DNA of 64,000 bases, taken from contig CAWASE010000001.1 in NCBI GenBank assembly GCA_963784675.1, positions 496,001-560,000 of the forward strand, read 5' to 3'. Source of the DNA: SCTD01 sp963784675 (GTDB lineage: Bacteria; Actinomycetota; Actinomycetes; Mycobacteriales; SCTD01). A program made the translations under genes and the position numbers. This document shows, piece after piece, positions 46,081 through 55,929 of this stretch; the stretch's first letter is position 1, and each line of letters begins with the position of its first letter. The notes beneath the pieces are model-generated. The model was given only the letters and a program-made list of their open reading frames with translations, had not been told where the DNA came from and did not search any database.

Positions 46081-46952
46081 GTGACCGCACCCGAGCTGCC
46101 CCGTCCCGACCGTTCCGTCTCGGCCGAGCTCCCTGGGCTCTACGGCGGGGTGCTCAACCGCAGGGTCCGGACGACCGACCTGCAACGGGCCAAGGACCGG
46201 GGTGAGCGCTGGGCGATGCTGACGTCCTACGACATGCTCACCGCCGCGATCTTCGAGGCCGCCGACGTCCCGGTGCTGCTGGTCGGCGACTCCGCGGGCA
46301 ACAACGTCCTGGGCTACTCGACCACGGTGCCGGTGACGGTCGACGAGCTGCTGCCGATGGTGCGGGCCGTGGTCCGCTCCACCACGCGCCCGCTCGTGGT
46401 CGCCGACCTGCCCTTCGGCTCCTACCAGGCCTCCCCCGAGCAGGCCTTCGCCACGGCCTCCCGCTTCCTCAAGGAGGGCGGCGCGCAGGCCGTCAAGCTC
46501 GAAGGGGGCAGGCGGGTCGTCCCGCAGGTCGAGCTGCTCGTCGCTGCCGGAGCGCCGGTGATGGGGCACGTCGGCCTGACCCCGCAGTCCGAGCTCGTCC
46601 TGGGCCTGCGGGTGCAGGGACGGGGCGCCGCGGCCGACGCGCTGGTGGCCGACGCCCTCGCCCTGCAGGAGGCCGGCGCCTTCGCTGTCGTGCTGGAGGC
46701 CGTGCCCGCCGAGCTCGCCGACCGGGTGACCGCGGAGCTCGACGATCCCCACCATCGGCATCGGCGCCGGCGCCGGCTGCGACGCGCAGGTGCTCGTCTG
46801 GACCGACATGGCGGGTCTCACGCCGGGAGCGCCGCTCACCTTCGTCAAGCGCTACGCCGACCTGCGCGGCGTCCTTGACCGAGGCCACCCGGGCCTATGT
46901 CGACGACGTGCGGCAGGGTCGTTTCCCCGGCCCGGAGCACAGCTTCCGCTGA
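46081..46952 (+). CDS. panB: 3-methyl-2-oxobutanoate hydroxymethyltransferase (frameshifted)
   Basis: Ketopantoate hydroxymethyltransferase, first step of pantothenate synthesis. The first frame gives MLTSYDMLTAAIFEAADVPVLLVGDSAGNNVLGY, VVADLPFGSYQASPEQAF, AVKLEGG and VMGHVGLTPQ, all panB signatures. Near 46746 an extra base interrupts, then PTIGIGAGAGCDAQVLVWTDMAGL...FVKRYADL follows. Near 46873 an extra T interrupts before TEATRAYVDDVRQGRFPGPEHSFR and the stop at 46950. Both shifts are simple insertions. The gene is essential without pantothenate, so error in the sequence is likely. Start GTG 46081 has GGAGGATTC just upstream. Confidence 0.9.
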
Positions 46953-46970
46953 ACCCGCCGGCCTCGGGAC

Positions 46971-47739
46971 TCAGGCGCCGATCGTCGCCGCGAGCTGGGC
47001 ACGCAGCAGGGCGGGCGCCTGGACCAGCGAGGGCCCGTACCAGGTGAGGTGTCGGCCGCTCACCAGCGCCGCCGGTGTCCCGGGGAACGCCTCCGGACCG
47101 TCATCGGCGGTGAACAGGTAAGGCTCGTCCGGCAGGACCACCAGCTCGTGCGGCGGCAACGCTGCCGGTGTGATCTTGGGATAGCGCTCGGGATGTCCCG
47201 CCAGCGCGTTGTCGACCCCGAGCCGGGCCAGGACGTCGCCGGTGAAGGTGTCGCGGCCCACCGCCATCCAGGGCCTGCGCCAGATCGGCACGACCGCCAG
47301 CCGGCGGGGGCCGTCGACGGGCTCGGCCCAGCACTGCGAGGCCTCCTGCAGCCACCCGGGCGGGTCCAACCGGCACGCCTGCGAGCATGCGGCCGAGGCT
47401 GACCAGCGCCTCGGGGACCGTGCGGGGGGAGGTCACCCAGACCGCTGCCCCGGCGGCGCGCAGGGCGTCGAGCTCGACGCTGCGGTTCTCCTCCTCGTTG
47501 GCCAGCACCAGGTCCGGGCGAAGGTCCAGGACGGCGGTGACGTCGGGGTTCTTCGTCCCCCCGATCCGGGTGACGGTCAGGTCCGCCGGGTGCGAGCACC
47601 AGTCGGTGGCACCGACGAGCAGGCCCGGAGCCGTCACCGCCACCGCCTCGGACAGCGACGGGACGAGGGACACGACCCGGGTGACGCGGCGCGGGACGTC
47701 GACCGTCCGTCCTTGGTCGTCGCGCTCCGGCGTGGTCAC
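46971..47739 (-). CDS. BtuF-like cobalamin/metal-receptor protein (frameshifted)
   Basis: A helical-backbone metal receptor of about 256 residues: RVVSLVPSLSEAVAVTAPGLLVGATDWCSHPADL, the BtuF-like start, then GGTKNPDVTAVLDLRPDLVLANEEENR. Near 47372 the frame shifts; the second half continues PPGWLQEASQCWAEP...WRRPWMAVGRDTFTGDVLARLGVDNA. There is no signal peptide, so it would be cytoplasmic or need an upstream start; many actinobacteria have such leaderless BtuF-like proteins of unknown role. Start GTG 47739 overlaps the F420 reductase stop. Confidence 0.8.
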
Positions 47740-48413
47740 ACGTCGGTGACGCGGAGCCCCGCATGGGCCTTGTACCGCCGGTTGACCGAGATGAGGTTGG
47801 CCGTGAGCGCCTCGACCTGGTGGGCGTTGCGCAGCCGGCCGCCGTAGATGCCCCGCATCCCGGGGATGCGGCTCGCGAGCGCCTGGACGAGCTCGGTCGC
47901 GTCCCGGTCGTCGCCGAGCACCAGGACGTCGGTGTCGACCTCCGCGGTCTGCTCGTCGAGCAGCACGACCGCGCTGACGTGATGGAAAGCCGCCACGACC
48001 CTGCTGTCCGGCAGCACCGCCGAGGCCTGCTGGGCGGCGCTGCCCTCCTCCACCGGCAGCGCGTACGCGCCCTGCTTGTCGAAGCCGAGCGGGTTGACGC
48101 AGTCGACGACGATCTTGCCGGCGAGCGTCGGAGCGAGGTCGACGAGCAGCTCACGGTGGCCCTCCCACGGGACGGCCACGACCACGACGTCGGCCAGGGC
48201 CGCTGCGGCAGCGTTGTCGGCCCCGCTCGCCTGTCCGGGCAGCCCGTCGGCCGCGGCCTGGGCGCGTCCGGCGTCGCGAGAACCGATGACGACCCGGTGC
48301 CCGGCCAGGGCGAAGCGGCGGGCCAGCCCGCGTCCCTGCTCGCCGGTGCCCCCGAGGAAGGCCAGGGTGAGCGCGGAGACGTCGGGCGGGCCGGGATTCG
48401 GCGTGGCGGTCAT
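47736..48413 (-). CDS. NADPH:F420 oxidoreductase (Fno-like)
   Basis: A 225-residue Rossmann protein with LTLAFLGGTGEQGRGLARRFALAGHRVVIGSRD (nucleotide-binding GGTGxxG with the Ser-Arg pair typical for NADP). The body has VVAVPWEGH, IVVDCVNPLGFD, VVAAFHHVSA and VLGDDRDA, all matching the F420H2:NADP reductase family. It transfers hydride between NADPH and coenzyme F420. Start ATG 48413 lies 7 nt after CAGAAT, possibly leaderless. Downstream overlap with the BtuF-like gene suggests an operon. Confidence 0.9.
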   Translation of the reverse strand: MTATPNPGPPDVSALTLAFLGGTGEQGRGLARRFALAGHRVVIGSRDAGRAQAAADGLPGQASGADNAAAAALADVVVVAVPWEGHRELLVDLAPTLAGKIVVDCVNPLGFDKQGAYALPVEEGSAAQQASAVLPDSRVVAAFHHVSAVVLLDEQTAEVDTDVLVLGDDRDATELVQALASRIPGMRGIYGGRLRNAHQVEALTANLISVNRRYKAHAGLRVTDV

Positions 48414-48617
48414 GGCGCCCATTCTGGCAGGGCTCGGCGTCCGCTCCCCACCGGCAGGCGCCCGCGCGCCCGGCGCTGAGCCGACGCTGCACGGGGCGGA
48501 CCGGCGGGGGCCGCCACAATCACGACCGACATCCGGCAGGAGACCGGCACCGCGTGGCGAAGTCCCTGCACTGAAGGCACCGACCGCAAGCATCGGGCGA
48601 CGCAGGAGGGGGGACGG

Positions 48618-49739
48618 GTGAGCAACGACACGCCGCTTCCCGCTCCGCGCAGCGCCCTCACCAGCGCCCTCCCTCGGGCCGTGTCGAGCACCCGCCCGCA
48701 CCCCGGCGCCGGACGGCCCCCGGAGGCCACCGCCGGCGGCAGCCCCGCCGGCGCAGCGCCGCGGGTCGCCGACCTGGCAGCCCTGCTCGGCCAGATCAAC
48801 ACCTTGCGCGCGACGTTGCAGACCGACCTGACGCTCGCCGCTGCCGCGCTCGATGCCGGAGCACCTGAGGTCGCCGCCGAGCTCGTCGGTGACGACGTGC
48901 ACGCGGTCGCCGACTTCCAGGCCCGCTCGCTGGCCCACCTGCGCGCGCTCGAGACCGTCGAGCGGGCCGCCGCCTCGCCGTGGGCGCTGCCCGACAGCAC
49001 CGTCGGCCAGCACGGACCCGTACCGCCTCCCGGCTCCGCCACGGGCGCCGACGACGCGCCGCACGCCGAACCCGGCTCGCGCCAGGGCGGCACCGTGCGG
49101 GTGCTGCGTCGACTGCTGCCAGGTGCTCCCCTGGTGGCCGCCGCCGCAGCCCTGCTCGCTCTGTTCGGCGGAGTCTCCTCCACGCCGACACCCCCGCCGA
49201 CCGTCTCCGCGGTCAGCGCAGCGGCGGCCGCCAGCTACGAGCTCGAGTCGTTGGCCTCGCGCGGTGCCAGCAGCGAGGAGCTCGTCGCCGCGGCAGCGAA
49301 CCTCAACGACGAGCTCGCCCGGATGGTCGCCGACTCCGGCAACAGCCCCGAGACCGCCCAGACGGCCCTGCTGCTGCTGCAGCGCAGCACCGTGGTGCTC
49401 GCGCGCAGCACGCGCGGTCGAGCCCTCGACGGCGTGCTGGCCGACGCCCGCCTGCTGGAGGCCGTGCTGCGCAGGGCGCTGCCGCCGGACGTCGAGCGCT
49501 CGCTGGCACCCGTCGTCGACGTCCTGCCGTCGCTGCGACCGAACCGTCCGGCTCCGTCGGCTCGGCCGAGCGAGGCCACGACCCGTCCTACCCCGGAGCC
49601 GCAGACGGCTCCCAGTCCGGCTGCCTCGCCGCGGCCCAGCGTGGAGCCGTCGCCGGCGGCCCCGTCGACGAACCCGTCGCCCGACCCCGAGTCGTCGTCG
49701 AGCTTCGCCCCGCTCATCCCCGGGGCCCTGCCCGGCTGA
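48618..49739 (+). CDS. Hypothetical single-pass membrane protein with Pro-rich tail
   Basis: A 373-residue protein started at GTG 48618 (GGAGGGGGG just upstream). Residues 50-125 are helical (VADLAALLGQINTLRATLQTDLTLAAAALDAGAPEVAAELVGDDV). One membrane helix (about 170-188, LVAAAAALLALFGGV) follows. The outer region has a helical domain (SYELESLASRGASSEELVAAAANLNDELARMV, about 210-305) then a Pro/Ser/Thr tail to the end. The outer domain resembles DUF5667-like helical regions, but this is uncertain. Confidence 0.65.
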   Translation: MSNDTPLPAPRSALTSALPRAVSSTRPHPGAGRPPEATAGGSPAGAAPRVADLAALLGQINTLRATLQTDLTLAAAALDAGAPEVAAELVGDDVHAVADFQARSLAHLRALETVERAAASPWALPDSTVGQHGPVPPPGSATGADDAPHAEPGSRQGGTVRVLRRLLPGAPLVAAAAALLALFGGVSSTPTPPPTVSAVSAAAAASYELESLASRGASSEELVAAAANLNDELARMVADSGNSPETAQTALLLLQRSTVVLARSTRGRALDGVLADARLLEAVLRRALPPDVERSLAPVVDVLPSLRPNRPAPSARPSEATTRPTPEPQTAPSPAASPRPSVEPSPAAPSTNPSPDPESSSSFAPLIPGALPG

Positions 49740-49764
49740 CCTGCCCGGCTGACCTGCGCCGCTG

Positions 49765-51177
49765 TCAGCCCGCGCGGCGGAACCCGACGGACCGGGCCTC
49801 CGGGTCGGCGGTCACCAGCTCCACCTCGATCCGGGTACCGAGCGGCAGGTCGCTCCCCGTGCAGCGGGCGCGGACCGGCGGGTCCAGCAGCTGGACCGTG
49901 CCGCCCTTGTCGCCCGCGTCGACGACGACCGCGACGAAGCGCTCCCCGATCCGACCGGCGAGCAGCACCGCCTCGGCAGCATCGACGACGGCCCGCTCCA
50001 GGGCAGACGCCCGACGGGTCGCGCCCGCCATGACCTGTGGCAGCTCCGGCAGGGCCTGCCGAGCCCACTCCGGCACCGGCGTCCCTGCATACAGCGCGAC
50101 GCAGACCTCCCCGACGTGCCGGTCGGCCAGCCGGCGCAGCGGCGCGGTGCAGTGCGCGTAGGGCATCGCCACCGCGCTGTGCATCGCCTGCTCGGGCGGG
50201 GCGCCGTCGAACGCCGTGTAGCCGGCGCCCCGCAGCAGCCGGGTGGCCAGGCTCAGCACCGCCGCGTGGGTCGGCTCGGCCGGGTCCAGGGCAGAGATGA
50301 CGTCTCCCCAGGACGCACCGTCCGGCCACCCGACGCCCAGCGCCACCGCGCTGCGGCGCAGGGCAGCGACGTCGGCCTCGGCAGGCTCCGGGAGCGTGCG
50401 CAGCAGGCCGATCCCCCCGGCCAGCATCAGCCCGGCGGCCGCGATCCCGGTCAGCAGGCTGACCTGAGCGTTCCACCCCTCGCAGGGCAGCTGGGTCCGC
50501 CAGGTGAGCGACGGTCGTCCGGCCGCATCGACCTCGACCTCCTGGTCCGGTGTCGGGAGGTCGACGGCGTCCCGCTCGCGGGCGCGCTCCTGGCGCAGGA
50601 CCCCGACGGTCTGCAGCAGCCGCAGCGACTCGGCGGCCGTCCCGTCGTCGAGCGACGCCTGGACGGTGGCGTAGTCCAGCCGCGCGGTGGAGCGCACCCG
50701 CGCCCGTTCGACGCGGGTGCCGGTGAGCTCGCCGCGGGCGTCCAGGTCCAGCTGCCAGAGCAGCGCCGGCCGCAGCTGGTCCGGCAGCAGGCTCGCCGCG
50801 CCCTCCCCCAGCACCTCCGGGTGCAGCGGCACCCGCCGGTCCGGCGCGTAGAGGGTGACCCCGCGGGCGAACAGCTCGTGGTCCAGCGCCCCGCCCGCCT
50901 CGACGAAGGCCGCCGGATCGGCGATCGCGTACCAGACGCGGTAGCCCTCCCCGGAACGCTCCAGGTGCAACGCCTGGTCGAGGTCGCGGCTGCCGGGCGG
51001 GTCGATCGTCACCAGCGGCAGGTCGGTGCGGTCCAGGTCGGGCAGCCGCGGGGCGGCCGCGGCACGCTCCGCCTCGGCCGACGCCTCGGCCCCGAAGGCG
51101 TCCGGCGCCTCGAGCTCGGTGCGCAGCGCGTCCAGGTCGAGCACACCGGGGGGCAGGGTGACGCGGGAGGAGGGCAC
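49765..51177 (-). CDS. RNB-domain ribonuclease (RNase II family)
   Basis: A 470-residue protein centred on an RNB exoribonuclease domain. LVTIDPPGSRDLDQALHLE is the metal-binding Asp cluster, YRVWYAIADPAAFVEAGGALD and RRVPLHPEVLGEGAASLLPDQLRPALLW follow, and PYAHCTAPLRRLADR is the RNA-contacting end of the domain. The N-terminal cold-shock domains and most of the S1 domain of full RNase II/R are missing or short, typical of the small actinobacterial form. It degrades RNA 3'-5'. Start GTG 51177 lies 6 nt after TAGGGT. Confidence 0.92.
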   Translation of the reverse strand: MPSSRVTLPPGVLDLDALRTELEAPDAFGAEASAEAERAAAAPRLPDLDRTDLPLVTIDPPGSRDLDQALHLERSGEGYRVWYAIADPAAFVEAGGALDHELFARGVTLYAPDRRVPLHPEVLGEGAASLLPDQLRPALLWQLDLDARGELTGTRVERARVRSTARLDYATVQASLDDGTAAESLRLLQTVGVLRQERARERDAVDLPTPDQEVEVDAAGRPSLTWRTQLPCEGWNAQVSLLTGIAAAGLMLAGGIGLLRTLPEPAEADVAALRRSAVALGVGWPDGASWGDVISALDPAEPTHAAVLSLATRLLRGAGYTAFDGAPPEQAMHSAVAMPYAHCTAPLRRLADRHVGEVCVALYAGTPVPEWARQALPELPQVMAGATRRASALERAVVDAAEAVLLAGRIGERFVAVVVDAGDKGGTVQLLDPPVRARCTGSDLPLGTRIEVELVTADPEARSVGFRRAG

Positions 51178-51183
51178 CCGCTG

Positions 51184-51189
51184 ACCCTA
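51184..51189 (-). promoter_or_regulatory. -10 hexamer TAGGGT (leaderless RNB gene)
   Basis: TAGGGT on the minus strand, then exactly 6 nt, then GTG 51177. Confidence 0.5.
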
Positions 51190-51203
51190 GGCCGCGAGCG
51201 CCG

Positions 51204-51410
51204 TCAGACGGCGCCGCCGTGCGGGGCCAGGGCGTCGCTGAGCGTGGCGCGGAACGTCTGCGCGTCGACACTGCCGTCGGACTCCACGCGGGTCCCCTCA
51301 TAGGGCAGGTGCGTGAGCGTCACACCCGGCAGCGCGCCGACGAGCCGGGTGACGTCGGACAGCGCGACGTCACAGACGACGACGCGCTCGGGAGCCTGCA
51401 CGGTGCACAT
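51204..51410 (-). CDS. 68-residue hypothetical protein following thiC
   Basis: Starts ATG 51410, four bases after the thiC stop: MCTVQAPERVVVCDVALSDVTRLVGALPGVTLTHLPYEGTRVESDG... It has a compact alpha/beta pattern, two Cys near the start and a C-terminal DAQTFRATLSDALAPHG helix. No family recognised. Position suggests co-transcription with thiC and control by the TPP riboswitch. Confidence 0.5.
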   Translation of the reverse strand: MCTVQAPERVVVCDVALSDVTRLVGALPGVTLTHLPYEGTRVESDGSVDAQTFRATLSDALAPHGGAV

Positions 51411-51414
51411 GCGG

Positions 51415-53207
<1,793 letters not shown>

Positions 53208-53216
53208 GAGGGGTTC

Positions 53217-53320
53217 CTCCCTACGCCGGTGCTCCACCGCAGCGGGTGGGCCGGATCAGGTGCGAACGGTCAGCGGCCGGTCCTGCCGCCCTCTCAGCCT
53301 CGGCGCGAGGCTCCCGCGGG
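53217..53320 (-). promoter_or_regulatory. TPP (thiamine pyrophosphate) riboswitch
   Basis: On the minus strand the thi-box hallmarks occur in order: GGGAGCC (53315-53309), GGCTGAGAGGG, ACCTGATCCGG and GCGTAGGGAGG (ending 53217). This is 10 bases before the thiC start, so control is probably by hiding the start region when TPP is bound. Confidence 0.95.
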
Positions 53321-53374
53321 TCGTCCCGAACCCTACGGGACGACCGCGGCGCACGGTGGCACCCGCAGCCGCGC

Positions 53375-53430
53375 CCTGCCGCGCCCCGCCCCGCCGCGCC
53401 CCGCCCCGCCCCGCCCCGCCCCGCCCCGCC
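53375..53430. repeat. (CCCCG)n pentanucleotide repeat, G-quadruplex-prone
   Basis: A run of roughly ten CCCCG/CCGCG units upstream of the thiC riboswitch. The minus (thiC sense) strand has many GGGG tracts 1 nt apart, enough for a G-quadruplex. Confidence 0.75.
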
Positions 53431-53433
53431 GGC

Positions 53434-53505
53434 TGATCATCAGAAGCATCCAGGCGATGCGCACGCGCTCAGCGCCCGGAGGCGCACTGATGCTTCTGAC
53501 GATCA
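53434..53505. repeat. 17-bp inverted repeat (one mismatch) with 38-nt loop
   Basis: 53434-53450 (TGATCATCAGAAGCATC) is inverted at 53489-53505 with a single mismatch. It is AT-richer than its surroundings and sits between the pentanucleotide repeat and the end of the oxidase-like gene. It may be a terminator for that gene or a small mobile remnant. Confidence 0.55.
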
Positions 53506-53539
53506 CCGGAGGGTGGGGGACGGGCGGCGGGCGGCAGCC

Positions 53540-54088
53540 TCAGCCCGGGTCCAGCCCCGGGAGTCCGTCCAGGCTGCGCGCGTTGGACGCGGCACGGTAG
53601 GCGGCGAGCCCGTCCGGGCCACGCTGTTCGGCCCGCAGCCGCAGGATCTCGCGCTCCTGCACGACCTCCATCACCGGCACGCCGTAGCCGCACGAGTCGC
53701 TGACGCGCTCGGCGTCGACGACGACGACCGCGCGGGTCGACGGGTGCGCCGGGTGCAGCGCCACCACCTGCTCGAACACCGGGTCGCCGGGCAGCGCGAC
53801 CCTGCCGCGGCCGTGCACCCGCACGATGCGCGGGCGGCCGGTGAAGGCGCTCCACATCAGCGTGATGCGGCCGTTCTCGCGCAGGTGCGCGATCGTCTCG
53901 ACGCCGCTGCCGGTCAGGTCGACCCAGGCCAGCCGTCGCCGGCCGAGCACGCTCAGGCAGTCGTGGCCGCGCGGCGAGAGGTTGACGTGACCGGCGGACG
54001 ACAGCGGTGCGGTCGCGACGAAGAACAGCGGCTGGGTCTCGATCCAGGCGCGCAGGTCGTCGTCGATGCCGTCGAAGACCTGGCCCAC
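53540..54088 (-). CDS. Pyridoxamine 5'-phosphate oxidase-family FMN/F420-binding protein
   Basis: A 182-residue split-barrel protein: LRAWIETQPLFFVATAPLSSAGHVNLSPRGHDCLSVL, then LAWVDLTGSGVETIAHLRENGRITLMWSAF and RIVRVHGRGRV. This matches the PNPOx-like family that binds FMN, F420 or haem. True pyridoxamine oxidase activity is not implied. Start ATG 54088 lies 4 bases after the nickel/cobalt transporter stop, so the two are probably one operon under the cobalamin riboswitch. Confidence 0.85.
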   Translation of the reverse strand: MGQVFDGIDDDLRAWIETQPLFFVATAPLSSAGHVNLSPRGHDCLSVLGRRRLAWVDLTGSGVETIAHLRENGRITLMWSAFTGRPRIVRVHGRGRVALPGDPVFEQVVALHPAHPSTRAVVVVDAERVSDSCGYGVPVMEVVQEREILRLRAEQRGPDGLAAYRAASNARSLDGLPGLDPG

Positions 54089-54092
54089 GGCG

Positions 54093-54872
54093 CTACTGCC
54101 CGGCGATCGGCGGGACGATGCCGCTGTAGCCGGTGAGGATCAGCAGCCCCAGCGTCAGCGAGGCCACGCCGGTGAGGGCTCCCAGGCCGATCTGCACGCG
54201 GGGCGACCGCCGGCTGCCCAGCACCCCGGACAGCCACGCCGCGGCGATGCCGAGGTCGGCCAGGACGAGCCCGGCGACGAACGCGGCCAGGATCAGGGCC
54301 GCGGAGGCCGTCGACCCCGACGCACCCGCGCTCGCGAACAGCACGACCTGGGTCGGCGTCTCGGCGCCCGTGCCGTGCAGCAGCCCCACCAGGAAGGCAC
54401 CGCGCCGGTCGACGTCGAGCGTGTCGACCGGCACCTCGCGGCGACGGGCGCGTGCCCAGCCGCGGCGCAGCCCGCCGACGACCAGGCTGATGCGGCCGCT
54501 GTAGCGGTAGTCGCTGCGATAGCGGCCCAGCTGGAAGAGCACGACGCCGCCGAGGGTGACCAGGGTCAGCCCGACGGCGTAGGAGAAGGCGTCGTCCAGG
54601 CCGGCCGGCAGCCCGAGCCCGAGCAGCAGCACCAGCAGGCCGAAGACCGCGAGGACCAGGCCGTGCCCGGTGCAGTACCAGAACGACAGGCTCAAGCCGC
54701 GTCGGCCGTGACGGTGGGCGGTGTGGCTCTCCCGGTCGTCGTCCCGGCGCGGGGCGGTGAGGTCGGTGATGGCCGCGATGTGGTCCCAGTCCAGACCGTG
54801 GCGGGCGCCGAGCAGGAAGCTCGTACCGGCCAGTGCGAACGGCAGGGCGGGCAGGATGGAGTCGAGCGACAT
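54093..54872 (-). CDS. Nickel/cobalt transporter (NiCoT-like), probably cobalt
   Basis: A 259-residue, about seven-helix transporter. The first helix region holds RHGLDWDHIAAITD, the HxxxxDH metal signature of NiCoT transporters. A His-rich loop (SHTAHRHGRRG) and LHGTGAETPTQ match the same family. Start ATG 54872 has GAGAG upstream. Upstream lies a cobalamin riboswitch, which strongly suggests that it takes up cobalt for B12 rather than nickel. A related B12 operon is 4 kb away. Confidence 0.9.
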   Translation of the reverse strand: MSLDSILPALPFALAGTSFLLGARHGLDWDHIAAITDLTAPRRDDDRESHTAHRHGRRGLSLSFWYCTGHGLVLAVFGLLVLLLGLGLPAGLDDAFSYAVGLTLVTLGGVVLFQLGRYRSDYRYSGRISLVVGGLRRGWARARRREVPVDTLDVDRRGAFLVGLLHGTGAETPTQVVLFASAGASGSTASAALILAAFVAGLVLADLGIAAAWLSGVLGSRRSPRVQIGLGALTGVASLTLGLLILTGYSGIVPPIAGQ

Positions 54873-54919
54873 GGAACCGGCTCTCCCTCGTGGGCGGAGG
54901 TGACGTACGAGTCGGCCCG

Positions 54920-55062
54920 CTCCCGTCGGCATTCTGGCTCGCCGACACGCGGTCGGACGTCAGTAGCGCACCTGCCCCGGGCTCTCACCGGACTTCCCCG
55001 ACGGAGGGGGGTTGGCTGCAACCTACCGCCGACCCGTGGCACGTTCGCAGCCTGGGCGCCAA
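54920..55062 (-). promoter_or_regulatory. Cobalamin (B12) riboswitch
   Basis: On the minus strand: GGGGAAGTCCGGTGAGAGCC then CGGGGCAGGTGCGCTACTG (54999-54961, the CCGGTG...core and B12 box region), followed by GAGCCAGAATGCC (54940-54928). These are the conserved elements of B12 riboswitches. It precedes the Ni/Co transporter by about 50 bases, so B12 should shut off transporter synthesis. Confidence 0.9.
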
Positions 55063-55077
55063 GGCCGCACCGGACCG

Positions 55078-55929
55078 TCAGTCCGGAGCCCGGATCCAGT
55101 CCCCGATCGAGGCGCAGGCCGCCGCGGCCTCGGGCACCAGGTGCGCGAACAGGTGCACGTCGTGCCACAGGCCCGGCAGCACCTCCAGACGTGCGTCGCC
55201 GCCGAGCGCCGTCACCCGTTCCGCCAGGGCCTGGCCCTCCGGGCGCAGGCACTCGTGCTCGCTGACGTGCACGAGCAGCGGAGGCAGCCCGGTCAGCTCA
55301 CCCAGCAAGGGCGACAGCGCGGTGACGTCGGCCGCCCCCAGGAAGCCGCTGGTCCCCTGGGCGAGCCACCCCCGCCGCAGCAGCGGATCGCGCCCGGTGA
55401 AGGCGTCGCTGCTGCGCAGGGTGAGGTCGACCAGCGGCGAGATCAGCGCGAGGGCCGTCGGACGCCGCACGCGCGCGAGCAGCAGCGCGAGGGTGCCGCC
55501 CGCAGAGTCGCCGAGCACGCTGACCCGGTGGGCGCGCGCCAGGTCGTCGAAGGCCGCGATCGCGTCGTCGACGGGTACGGGGTACGGGTGCTCGGGCGCG
55601 CGCCGGTAGTCCAGCACCCAGACGTCGCAGCCGGCGGCGGCGGCGACGTGCGCGGCGAGGGACCGGTGCGTGCGGGGGGAGCAGGTCTGGAACGCCCCGC
55701 CGTGCAGCAGCAGCACGGCGCGGGAGCCGTCCGCAGCAGCCGGCTGCACCCGTTCCGCCGGCCGACCGCCCAGGGTCGTGGCGACCACGACGGTGCCAGG
55801 CGGCAGGCGTACGCCGACGCCGCCCGCCGCCAGCAGGGCACGCTGCACCGAGAGGGGCACGGGTGGTCCGAGCAACGGCCGGACCCCTCGTCGGAGCACC
55901 GTGCCGACGACGACGGCGGCGCGGCTCAC
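55078..55929 (-). CDS. Alpha/beta hydrolase-fold esterase (HSL/Lip-like)
   Basis: A 283-residue esterase of the hormone-sensitive-lipase group: AVLLLHGGAFQTCSPRTH (HGG oxyanion motif), WVLDYRRAPEHPYPVPVDDA, nucleophile in VLGDSAGGTLAL, Glu-containing HVSEHECLRPEG and catalytic His in GLWHDVHLF. GTG 55929 overlaps the monooxygenase stop (GTGA). A Baeyer-Villiger oxygenase makes esters or lactones, which this enzyme could cleave. Confidence 0.9.
   Translation of the reverse strand: MSRAAVVVGTVLRRGVRPLLGPPVPLSVQRALLAAGGVGVRLPPGTVVVATTLGGRPAERVQPAAADGSRAVLLLHGGAFQTCSPRTHRSLAAHVAAAAGCDVWVLDYRRAPEHPYPVPVDDAIAAFDDLARAHRVSVLGDSAGGTLALLLARVRRPTALALISPLVDLTLRSSDAFTGRDPLLRRGWLAQGTSGFLGAADVTALSPLLGELTGLPPLLVHVSEHECLRPEGQALAERVTALGGDARLEVLPGLWHDVHLFAHLVPEAAAACASIGDWIRAPD

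Noticed and set aside
53375..53430. CCCCG repeat considered as a CRISPR or phage feature
   Set aside because: Simple microsatellite without spacers.
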